From CAZCAC01 sp964496575 (GTDB lineage Bacteria > Planctomycetota > UBA1135 > GCA-002686595), in contig CAZCAC010000142.1 of the NCBI GenBank assembly GCA_964496575.1, forward strand, positions 1 to 20,813: a stretch of 20,813 bases of DNA, read 5' to 3'. The position numbers and the translations under genes are program-made. The notes under the pieces are model-generated. The model saw only the letters and a program-made list of their open reading frames with translations, was not told the origin of the DNA and made no database searches. Each line of letters opens with the position of its first letter. The stretch's first letter is position 1. Positions 1-6,674 of the stretch are shown here, in pieces.

Positions 1-75
1 ACCGCACGCAAACCACGAATACTTATTGCGCGAATTTTCGCTTCAGGCCACTAGCTTGCCAAGACTGCAGAGAGC

Positions 76-1950
76 TCACCGCCCGATGGGCTTCGGATCG
101 AACCCCTCGAACGGCATCCGCAGCTTGTAGACGTCCCCCTCCAGGAAGCTCTGCAGCTCCAGCCCCGACTTGTGGAAGACCCGCACCATCCCGCGATTGG
201 ACGCCAGCAGCTCCGCCTGGAAGCCCTCGACGCCGTTCTCCCGGGCGACCGCGGCGAGGTGCTGGAACATCTGGGTGCCCAGGCCCCGGCGCTGCCACTC
301 GTCGCGAACGATGAACGCGATGTCGGCGTAGCCCGAAGCCTGGTCGAGGAAGTACTGGGCGACGCCGATGAGCTCCACGTCCTTGTCGTCCGTCTCCGGC
401 GTCTCCAGCACCAGCACCATGTTGGTCTCGTAGTTGACGTTGAGGTAGTACTGCAGCTCGTCGTGTACGATGCCCTTCACGGTGCGCATGAAGCGCTTGT
501 AGATAGTATTCTCCGAGACGTTGTAGAAGAGACTCATGAGCTTCGGCTCGTCGGTCGCGTGCACCGGGCGCATCAGGACCGGAGCGCCGTCGCGGGTCTC
601 GATCATCTTCTCGAAGTGGCGCGGATAGGTCGCCTGCGGAGCGTTCTGATCGACGAAGACGTAGCGGCGCTCGCGAGCCTCCGCCATCAGCTCCGACCGG
701 AAGTCGGGGTGCGCGATGGCGATCAGGGCCACGGTGCGCTCCCGGATCGACTTGCCCAGGAGGTCCGCGATGCCGTACTCGGTGACGATGTAGCGCACGT
801 CGCCGCGGGAGGTGACGACGCCCGCGCCCTCGGGCAGCGCCGGGCTGATCCTCGAGATCGTCCCGCCCTTGGCCGTCGAGGGCAGCGCGATGATCGGCTT
901 GCCGCCGTGGCACATCGATGCGCCGCGGATGAAGTCCACCTGACCGCCGATCCCCGAGTAGAAGCGATTGCCGATCGAGTCGGCGCACACCTGGCCGGTG
1001 AGGTCGACCTCGATCGCGCTGTTGATCGCCACCATCCGGTGCTGGCGCGCGATCCGGACCGGGTCGTTGACGAAGTCGGAGGGGTGGAAGGTGAACTCGG
1101 GGTTCTGGTCGATGAAGTCGAAGAGGCGACGCGTGCCCAGGGTGAAGGACGAGGTGACCTTGCCGGGGTGGATCGTCTTCCGCCTGCCGTTGATCACCCC
1201 CGCCTCGACCAGGTCGATCACGCCGTCGGAGAACATCTCGGTCCAGATGCCGAGGTCCCTCTTGCCACTCAGCGCCTTCAGAGTTGCGTCGGGGATCGCG
1301 CCGATACCCATCTGCAGCGTGTTGCCGTCGTCGACCAGCGAGGCGACCAGGCGCCCGATCTCCGTCGAGACCTCGTCCTGCACCGGAGGCGGCAGCTCGA
1401 TCAAGGGCTGGTCGCTCTCGATCCAGGCGTCGATCCGGTTCATGTGGATGTAGCCGTCGCCGTGGATGGTCGGCACGTTCGGGTTGATCTCGGCGATCAC
1501 CAGGTGGGCCGCCTCGATCGCCGCGGGCGCGAGGTCGACCGCCACCCCGAGGTTGACGTAGCCATAGCGGTCGGGGGGGGTGCATTGAATGAGCACCACC
1601 TCCACCGGCATGCGCCGGGCCCGGATCAGGTGCGGGATCCGCGAGAGGAAGACCGGCGTGTAGTCCGCCCGTCCCTCGTGCACCGCCTCGCGCACGTTGT
1701 GGCCGATGAAGAAGGCGTTGTGCCGGAAGCTCGAGGCGTAGCGCGGGTCGACGTACGGCGCGTCGCCCAGGGTCAGGAGGTGGACGACGGTGTTGTCGGC
1801 GAAGTGATCCGCCTGCCGCTCCATCGCCGCCACCAGCTCGACGGGCACCGCGCACCCCGAGCCGATGTAGATGTGTTGCCCCTGGGGGATGCGCAGGATC
1901 GCCTCGTCGGCGATGGTGCGCTTGTCTGCAAACTCTTCTCGCCAGTCCAT
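76..1950 (-). CDS. Acyl-CoA hydrolase/CoA-transferase fused to a GNAT acetyltransferase domain
   Basis: The protein is 624 residues. Residues about 1-455 are an acetyl-CoA hydrolase/transferase of the 4-hydroxybutyrate CoA-transferase type, an enzyme class that moves CoA between carboxylic acids through a glutamyl-CoA intermediate. Family motifs seen are GIGAIPDA (215-222), TEMFSDG (237-243), NSAIEVDLTGQV (310-321) and the glycine-rich SGIGGQVDF. Glu238 in TEMFSDG is where I expect the catalytic glutamate, by analogy with the clostridial enzyme. Residues about 459-612 are a GNAT fold with the acetyl-CoA loop QRRGLG (553-558). The combination is a known fusion, in which the GNAT part may acetylate or regulate the transferase. 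The ATG at 1950 was chosen because translation then begins at the family N-terminus (MDWREEF) and does not run into the upstream oxidoreductase. No convincing ribosome-binding site precedes it. It lies 53 bases after that oxidoreductase on the same strand and could be cotranscribed. Substrate unknown. Confidence 0.9.
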   Translation of the reverse strand: MDWREEFADKRTIADEAILRIPQGQHIYIGSGCAVPVELVAAMERQADHFADNTVVHLLTLGDAPYVDPRYASSFRHNAFFIGHNVREAVHEGRADYTPVFLSRIPHLIRARRMPVEVVLIQCTPPDRYGYVNLGVAVDLAPAAIEAAHLVIAEINPNVPTIHGDGYIHMNRIDAWIESDQPLIELPPPVQDEVSTEIGRLVASLVDDGNTLQMGIGAIPDATLKALSGKRDLGIWTEMFSDGVIDLVEAGVINGRRKTIHPGKVTSSFTLGTRRLFDFIDQNPEFTFHPSDFVNDPVRIARQHRMVAINSAIEVDLTGQVCADSIGNRFYSGIGGQVDFIRGASMCHGGKPIIALPSTAKGGTISRISPALPEGAGVVTSRGDVRYIVTEYGIADLLGKSIRERTVALIAIAHPDFRSELMAEARERRYVFVDQNAPQATYPRHFEKMIETRDGAPVLMRPVHATDEPKLMSLFYNVSENTIYKRFMRTVKGIVHDELQYYLNVNYETNMVLVLETPETDDKDVELIGVAQYFLDQASGYADIAFIVRDEWQRRGLGTQMFQHLAAVARENGVEGFQAELLASNRGMVRVFHKSGLELQSFLEGDVYKLRMPFEGFDPKPIGR

Positions 1951-2003
1951 CGCGGGATTGTACGAGCCGCGGGCGGGACCGCCAGCTCGGCGGAGTAGCT
2001 CAT

Positions 2004-3134
2004 TCAAGAAGATATCGTGAACTCGGGTAGCTCGACGGGCGCTCCACCTTCCAGCGCCGAGCGATGCGCGAGGATCCCCACGCAGGTCCAGTTCGCCGAT
2101 TGTCGGGCATTCGGGTAGGGATCTCGACCTTCGCGCAGCGCGCGTACGAACTCGTGCACCAGGTGCGGGTGCGATCCACCGTGGCCGGCGCCCTGCGTGA
2201 AGGAGAGGTGCTGCTGCTCGTCCAGGTCGTAGACCCCCTTGGTCGTGAAGAGGCGGATTTCCTCGGGCAGCCGCTCGGCGTAGTCCGGGACCTCCACCCG
2301 CTCGGGGATCTCCGGCTCCGGCCGCTTCGCCGTGTGGAGCACGGGTCGCTCCCCCTCGATCAGCGGCCACTCGAAGGTCTTCTTCGTCCCGTAGACGTCG
2401 AAGCTCTCCCGGTACTGTCGCGCCGTGTCGAAGAGCGAGCGGTAGATTCGCGCCGCGACCGGCGAGCCCTTCATCGCGACGTGGGTCGACTCCACCGCGA
2501 AGGGGGAGCCGTAGCACCCGATCAGCTCCTCGCGGATCCGCCCCGAGCCGAAGCAGGAGACGGTCTCCGCGTCGCGTCCGAGAAGCGCCAGGCACGGCCC
2601 GACGCAGTGCGTCGCGTAGTACATCGGCGGCAGCCCCGGCCAGTAGTCGGGCCAGCCGTCCATGTCCTGCTGGTGGGAGGCCTGCAGGAACTGCACCTCG
2701 CCGAGCTCGCCGCGCTCGAGGAGCTCCTTCACGAAGAGGTACTCGCGGCTGTACACGACCGTCTCCATCATCATGTAGGCGAGGCCGCGCTCCTCGGCGA
2801 GCTCGACGATTCGCTGGCACTCCTCGACCGACGTGGCCATCGGCACCGTGCAGGCGACGTGCTTGCCCGCCTCGAGCGCGGCGATCGACTGCGCCGCGTG
2901 GTCGGGGATCGGCGTGTTGATGTGGACCGCGTCGATGTCGGGGTCCTCGAGTAGCTCCTCGTAGCTCGTGTACCGCCGCTCGACGCCGAGCGCGTCGCCG
3001 AGCTCGTCGAGCTCGGCCCGCGAGCGCCGGCAGATCGCCGCGAGCTCCGCGTCGGGGTGGCGCTGGTAGATGGGGATGAACTCGGCGCCGAAGCCGAGGC
3101 CGACGATCGCCACTCGGACCTTTCGATCGATCAT
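2004..3134 (-). CDS. Gfo/Idh/MocA-family oxidoreductase lacking the EKP motif
   Basis: A 376-residue cytoplasmic NAD(P)-dependent sugar-type oxidoreductase. The N-terminal Rossmann fold opens with VAIVGLGFGAEF (8-19). The strand that normally ends in Glu-Lys-Pro reads GKHVACTVPMA (90-100), so the usual catalytic lysine position is Val97. The following segment, GLAYMMMETVVY, and a downstream THCVGP histidine resemble a recognised subgroup with VPA-type loops and a YMMAET stretch. The C-terminal half is the alpha/beta substrate domain, ending in a His-rich GAGHGGSHPH segment. The ATG at 3134 is supported by a purine-rich ribosome-binding site (GAAAGGAG, 3141-3148) six bases upstream. An upstream in-frame ATG at 3215 would add an unconserved Arg-rich leader. 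It is divergent from the methyltransferase gene. The sugar or inositol substrate cannot be deduced, and the altered motif leaves open whether it is a dehydrogenase at all. Confidence 0.92.
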   Translation of the reverse strand: MIDRKVRVAIVGLGFGAEFIPIYQRHPDAELAAICRRSRAELDELGDALGVERRYTSYEELLEDPDIDAVHINTPIPDHAAQSIAALEAGKHVACTVPMATSVEECQRIVELAEERGLAYMMMETVVYSREYLFVKELLERGELGEVQFLQASHQQDMDGWPDYWPGLPPMYYATHCVGPCLALLGRDAETVSCFGSGRIREELIGCYGSPFAVESTHVAMKGSPVAARIYRSLFDTARQYRESFDVYGTKKTFEWPLIEGERPVLHTAKRPEPEIPERVEVPDYAERLPEEIRLFTTKGVYDLDEQQHLSFTQGAGHGGSHPHLVHEFVRALREGRDPYPNARQSANWTCVGILAHRSALEGGAPVELPEFTISS

Positions 3135-3140
3135 CTCTCG

Positions 3141-3148
3141 CTCCTTTC
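3141..3148 (-). promoter_or_regulatory. Ribosome-binding site deciding the oxidoreductase start
   Basis: On the minus strand GAAAGGAG lies six bases before the ATG at 3134. It favours that ATG over the longer reading from 3215, which has no comparable site. Confidence 0.7.
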
Positions 3149-3228
3149 TTTTCGGGGCGTCCCTGCTGGGCGGTCGCCTCTGCCCGATACGATAGTCTCC
3201 TCGGCGGGCCTCCACTCGCCGATCGGCG

Positions 3229-3891
3229 ATGAACTTCGACGAGGCGTACCGCGACTCCCCGACCTACTTCGGTGCCGAACCGGACGAGATCCTGCTGCCG
3301 CACGTCGGCGAGCTACCGCCGGGGAGCCACGTGCTCGACGTCGGCTGCGGCCAGGGGCGCCACACCTTTCCGCTGGCCGAGCGCGGGATCGCCGTCGATG
3401 CCCTCGACCCCTCGGCCGAGGCGATCGCCCAGGTCGAGGCGGTGGTGCGCGAGCGCGGGTGGCCGGTGCGGGGGATCCACGGCACGCTCGAGGAGATTCC
3501 CGCGCCCGAGGAGGCTCCGTACGGCGGCGTGCTGCTGATGGGCCTCTTCCCCGAGATCACTCCGGCGGCGATCGAGGCGACGATCGCGAAGAGCCTCTCG
3601 CTCCTCCGCCCCGCGGGCGTGATCTGGGTGACCGCCTTCACCACCGAGGACCCGGGCTTCGAGACCTGGCGGGGGGAGGCGGTGACGAGTGAGGGGAACA
3701 GCTTCCAGTTGGCCTCGGGTCGGCTGCGGACATTCCTCGACCAGGGCGAGCTGCTGCGGCTCTTCGAGGCGGCGGCGAGGCGCCCGCTGACCGTGCTGCA
3801 CTCCTGGGAAGGCCTCGGCCCCGAGCACCGGCACGGCGACGGACCGCTCGAGCGGCACGGGCGCGCGGAGCTGGTGATTCGCGTCGGGTAG
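3229..3891 (+). CDS. SAM-dependent class I methyltransferase, TehB-like
   Basis: A 220-residue protein with a class I methyltransferase fold. Motif I is VLDVGCGQGRHTF (35-47), which binds S-adenosylmethionine, and the acidic end of strand 2 is LDPS (59-62). A later hydrophobic strand GVIWVTAF fits the core sheet. The short, stand-alone form and the GCGQGRHTFPLA wording resemble TehB/thiol-methyltransferase and generic methyltransferase-11/12 families. The acceptor cannot be deduced. No signal peptide or membrane segment is visible. The ATG at 3229 gives the normal N-terminus (MNFDEAYRDSPTYFG). No strong ribosome-binding site is seen. It is transcribed divergently from the oxidoreductase gene across a 94-base gap and convergently toward the large exported protein gene. 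Confidence 0.85.
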   Translation: MNFDEAYRDSPTYFGAEPDEILLPHVGELPPGSHVLDVGCGQGRHTFPLAERGIAVDALDPSAEAIAQVEAVVRERGWPVRGIHGTLEEIPAPEEAPYGGVLLMGLFPEITPAAIEATIAKSLSLLRPAGVIWVTAFTTEDPGFETWRGEAVTSEGNSFQLASGRLRTFLDQGELLRLFEAAARRPLTVLHSWEGLGPEHRHGDGPLERHGRAELVIRVG

Positions 3892-3894
3892 GGG

Positions 3895-4016
3895 CGCAGA
3901 GGAGGCAGAGGACGCGGTGGTTTCACGCGGAGCTCACTGCGTTCTCTGCTCTCTCGGCGCCGCTCTGGTTCTCGGCGAGCTCTGCGTGAAACCACCGCGC
4001 CCTCTGCTCCCTCCGC
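3895..4016. repeat. Long imperfect inverted repeat between convergent genes
   Basis: The 132-base gap between two convergent genes is mostly one inverted repeat. The perfect core is 16 bases: CGCGGTGGTTTCACGC at 3913-3928, with its reverse complement at 3984-3999. The arms extend outward through GAGG/CCTC-rich sequence with small mismatches and inward to GAGCTC (3930-3935 and 3977-3982), giving arms of roughly 35-40 bases. The 41-base centre holds pyrimidine-rich CTCT/GTTCTC runs and GGCGCC. Similar CTCTGCGTGAAAC-type intergenic palindromes are, from memory, dispersed in several GC-rich phyla. It may act as a bidirectional transcription stop or be a dispersed repeat unit. There is no poly-T tail. 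Confidence 0.8.
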
Positions 4017-4023
4017 GTCGCCG

Positions 4024-6432
4024 CTAGATTCCTCCGACCTTCACTCGGGTCCGCTCGTCCGCGCGGACCTCGACGGGCACGGTCCAGGTCGCGCGCCCCT
4101 TCGCCAGCTCCTCCGCGGTCCCCGCGCGGAGCTCGTAGGCGCCGACGGGGATGCGTCGCAGGTACCGGGTCCTCCGCTTCGTCACCGCGAGCTCCCGCCG
4201 GCCGTAGGAATCGATCGGCACGTCGCCGCGCTCGGCGCTGCGCAGACGAATATGGCACCCCCTGCCACTGATTCTCGAGCAGTCCACCTTCACCTCGCCG
4301 GTCGGAATCAGGGCGTAGCGCAGGATGTGCTCTCCCGCCGTCAGGCGCATCAGGGGGCTGGCGACCGCGGCATACTCCGTTCCTGCGGAAGATTCCGCCA
4401 TGACGGTGATCCGGTAGTCGCCAATCTGAGTCGGAGGAAGGTGTACCACCGCCCGATCCTGGTAGCGCTTCGTATCGCTGATCACCGAGGCCTCCACCTC
4501 GGTCCACCCGGGGTTCTCCACCCATGAGCTCAGCCCCTTGGGCCAGGCGACGAGCTGATCCAGCAGGCACGGACTCACCCCGTGTTGCCCTGGTGAAGCG
4601 GAGACGTGGCGCATGAGGAGGACGCGGATCTCCGTCATCATCACCGCCTCGTCCTCGGGGACCAGCTGCACGGCGACCTCGTCGGTCGCCGGCAGGGCGA
4701 TCACGAGCCCCGAGCTGCCGGCGAGAATGCCGGGCACGATCTCGACGGCGTCCTCCCAGCCTCCGTTGGCCGTGATGACGACGAGGTCGTAGCGTCCCGG
4801 CGCCAGGCCGGGGAGCACGAAGGCCCGTTCATCGCCCCACGAGAGGTCGTCCAGGCTTTCCCGTGGCGCCGCGAAAGGGTCGGCCGCTCCGGGGTGGATC
4901 GCCCAGATGTCCGGGCGCGACCGCCGGTCTCCGACGACCGTCCCGCGGATCGACAGCGCCGGCTCGAGGCTCAGGAGCACCTCGAGACGACCATCGACCG
5001 ACCGCGCCGGATCGACGATTTCCCGGGCGATCCTGGACTCTTCCTCACGGTCGGGTTCCGCGATCCCCCCGCCGAGCTCGAATTGCTGAGTTTCCTCGGC
5101 GCTCCCGTCGAGGACGTGGTGGGGACTCGGCTCGTGCTCGCGCGCGGTGACGATCAGTGGCCCATCGCGCAGGTGAGCGGGCAGGGGAAGGGTGAACGTG
5201 TCGGGCCCGCTCTGCCTCAGGTCGATCTCGGGGCCGCTGTCACCCCCCGGCCGCACGCCCACCGTCACCTCACGCGCCCCCCGGTTGGCGATCCGGCAGA
5301 CGAGCTGGAGACGATCGACCAGCCGGGCGGTCAGCTCGGTGGTCACCCCGGGGGTCAGGACGATCGGCTCGCCGCGCGCCGACTCCCCGAAGAGGAGCCC
5401 GCCGCCCCGCTGCACGTCCGAGGACCCCAGGAAATCGTCGGTGAGGATCGAGAAGGAGAGCGGGCGGTCGCAGCAGATGCCGGCGAGCCGCGCGCGCCCC
5501 TCCCGGGCCGTCGAAGCGCGCTCCACCCCCGACGATCCGTCACGGGGCAGGACCCTCACGCTCGCCTTCTCGATCGGCTCGCCGGCGTCGTCGACCACCC
5601 GGACCACGAGATCGGTCGTCGCTTCCAGGACGAAGCGCCCGGTCGACCAGCCGCCGAGCCTGCGCGGTACCGAGGGCCTGGTGGCCAGGAGCCGGTACCC
5701 CTCCGCCTCGGCGTCGAAGGCGTCGTACTCCGCGCGGCCGGTCAGCACGAAGGTCCCGTCCAGGCCGGAGAAGAGGCGGACTTCCTCCTCGCGGTCCTTC
5801 CCGCACCGGACCGCCACGCCGACCAGGGGCGACCCGTCCCGATCGACCACCTCGCCGTGCGGCGCGCCCCGCACCACTCGACGCAGGAGCTGCGGCTCCG
5901 TCTCCGAGTGTCCGTGGCGCAGGTTCCGCTGGTGCCGGATCGGCCGAAACCGCTCGTCGCCGGCCACCCGCAGGGTGTACACGAAGGGGCGTTCGGCCTG
6001 CGGGGCCAGCTCGAAGCGGAAGCTGCCGTCGGCCGCGGTCACCGACTCGATCGCCGGGTCGCTCCGGCGCCCCTGCTTCACGGTGATCCGATGACCGGCG
6101 GCGGGACGGCTGGGCCTGCGCTCGCCGATCTCGAGCAGCTCGACCACCGTTCCGTGGACCACGATCGGTCGCTCGGCCCACGGCACCGGGAGGGCGGGCT
6201 CGCGGGCGGGCTCCTCGAGGGCGGTCGGCGGCGCGACCCCCTCGCCGGGGTTCTCCCGAATCGGCCGCGCCTCCGGCGCCGGGAGCGGGTCCGGCTCCCC
6301 GGAGCGCTCGACCGGGTCCTCGCCCCGCTCGAGGCCAGCCGGCACCCGGCCGCGCTCTTCCCCGGTGAGCCAGAGGGCCAGCAGCAAGGCCAGGCCCGCG
6401 GCGCCGATCCCGATCCAGAGTCCTCGTCTCAT
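4024..6432 (-). CDS. Large exported or membrane-anchored protein with carboxypeptidase-regulatory-like beta-sandwich domains
   Basis: An 802-residue protein. A short basic start (MRR) is followed by one hydrophobic helix (about 6-22) with no clear cleavage site, so it is either a signal anchor or a signal peptide. Residues about 25-85 are a Pro/Glu/Arg-rich linker. After this come several repeats of the carboxypeptidase-regulatory-like or Ig-like type: a GTV(V) strand, then a polar loop, then DG(S/T)F. Examples are IVVHGTVVEL...AADGSFRFEL (90-142), HGEVVDRDGSPLVGVAV...GLDGTFVL (192-230) and LVVRVVDDAGEPIEKASVRV (275-294). Later ones are SIRGTVVGDRR followed by GLAPGRYDLVV, and a C-terminal IPVGAYELRAG. 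No catalytic motif is visible, so a role in surface structure or binding is only a guess. The ATG at 6432 has GGGAG six bases upstream, and starting there exposes the signal sequence. It diverges from glmU. Confidence 0.85.
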   Translation of the reverse strand: MRRGLWIGIGAAGLALLLALWLTGEERGRVPAGLERGEDPVERSGEPDPLPAPEARPIRENPGEGVAPPTALEEPAREPALPVPWAERPIVVHGTVVELLEIGERRPSRPAAGHRITVKQGRRSDPAIESVTAADGSFRFELAPQAERPFVYTLRVAGDERFRPIRHQRNLRHGHSETEPQLLRRVVRGAPHGEVVDRDGSPLVGVAVRCGKDREEEVRLFSGLDGTFVLTGRAEYDAFDAEAEGYRLLATRPSVPRRLGGWSTGRFVLEATTDLVVRVVDDAGEPIEKASVRVLPRDGSSGVERASTAREGRARLAGICCDRPLSFSILTDDFLGSSDVQRGGGLLFGESARGEPIVLTPGVTTELTARLVDRLQLVCRIANRGAREVTVGVRPGGDSGPEIDLRQSGPDTFTLPLPAHLRDGPLIVTAREHEPSPHHVLDGSAEETQQFELGGGIAEPDREEESRIAREIVDPARSVDGRLEVLLSLEPALSIRGTVVGDRRSRPDIWAIHPGAADPFAAPRESLDDLSWGDERAFVLPGLAPGRYDLVVITANGGWEDAVEIVPGILAGSSGLVIALPATDEVAVQLVPEDEAVMMTEIRVLLMRHVSASPGQHGVSPCLLDQLVAWPKGLSSWVENPGWTEVEASVISDTKRYQDRAVVHLPPTQIGDYRITVMAESSAGTEYAAVASPLMRLTAGEHILRYALIPTGEVKVDCSRISGRGCHIRLRSAERGDVPIDSYGRRELAVTKRRTRYLRRIPVGAYELRAGTAEELAKGRATWTVPVEVRADERTRVKVGGI

Positions 6433-6469
6433 CTCGCTCCCACCCCGATACCCTATCCATGTGCCCGAA

Positions 6470-6483
6470 GATCGGTACCGATC
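6470..6483. promoter_or_regulatory. Perfect 14-base palindrome in the divergent promoter region
   Basis: GATCGGTACCGATC is fully self-complementary, and two flanking base pairs (GA/TC) continue after one mismatch. It lies about 37 bases before the start of the exported-protein gene and about 23 bases before the -35 candidate of glmU. That position suits a dimeric repressor operator, but no regulator is encoded nearby, so this is only a candidate. Confidence 0.35.
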
Positions 6484-6505
6484 CTCCGGCGAGCCCCGTT
6501 CCCCG

Positions 6506-6534
6506 TTGACGAGACCGGAGGGCGCGAGTACTCT
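6506..6534 (+). promoter_or_regulatory. Candidate housekeeping promoter for glmU
   Basis: TTGACG (6506-6511, five of six consensus) is followed after exactly 17 bases by TACTCT (6529-6534, three of six including the key T, A and final T). Transcription would start near 6541 and leave a leader of about 134 bases before the glmU ATG. That leader contains a GC-rich stem-loop at 6612-6629 (CCGGCC, six-base loop, GGCCGG). The -10 match is modest. Confidence 0.4.
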
Positions 6535-6611
6535 CCTCACCCCAAATTCCCGTGGGGGGGTACGGTCGGGCCGCTCTTCGCAGTGTCGAGGAGGGGTCGT
6601 ACTCTCGTTTT

Positions 6612-6629
6612 CCGGCCCTTCCAGGCCGG
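6612..6629 (+). other. Stem-loop in the glmU leader
   Basis: CCGGCC (6612-6617) and GGCCGG (6624-6629) form a perfect six-pair stem around a six-base loop, 45 bases before the glmU start. The T-rich run lies before the stem, not after it, so this is not an intrinsic terminator for plus-strand transcription. Its role is unknown. Confidence 0.4.
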
Positions 6630-6674
6630 TGCCGGACCCCCGACGTCCACTCCTTCTTCGCCTCCATTCCTTCC

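Noticed and set aside
1..75. Possible terminator or other feature at the left edge, with the small palindrome GCGAATTTTCGC (30-41)
   Set aside because: The stem is only four or five pairs and is not followed by a T-tract in the direction of the minus-strand gene. Nothing else is recognisable in this AT-richer stretch.
1951..1990. Leaderless promoter before the CoA-transferase (TACAAT six bases before its ATG, minus strand)
   Set aside because: The -10 match is good, but no acceptable -35 lies at 16-18 bases, and a start inside the ATG region would be unusual. The gene can be read from the upstream oxidoreductase.
172..1998. Long plus-strand open frame antisense to the CoA-transferase gene
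   Set aside because: The translation is rich in Val, Asp, His and Arg, with no recognisable domain. It is the expected shadow of a GC-rich gene on the other strand, which has clear family motifs.
3135..3228. Divergent promoters between the oxidoreductase and methyltransferase genes
   Set aside because: Several TATCGT/TACGAT-like hexamers occur around 3188-3196, but none has a matching -35 at proper spacing on either strand.
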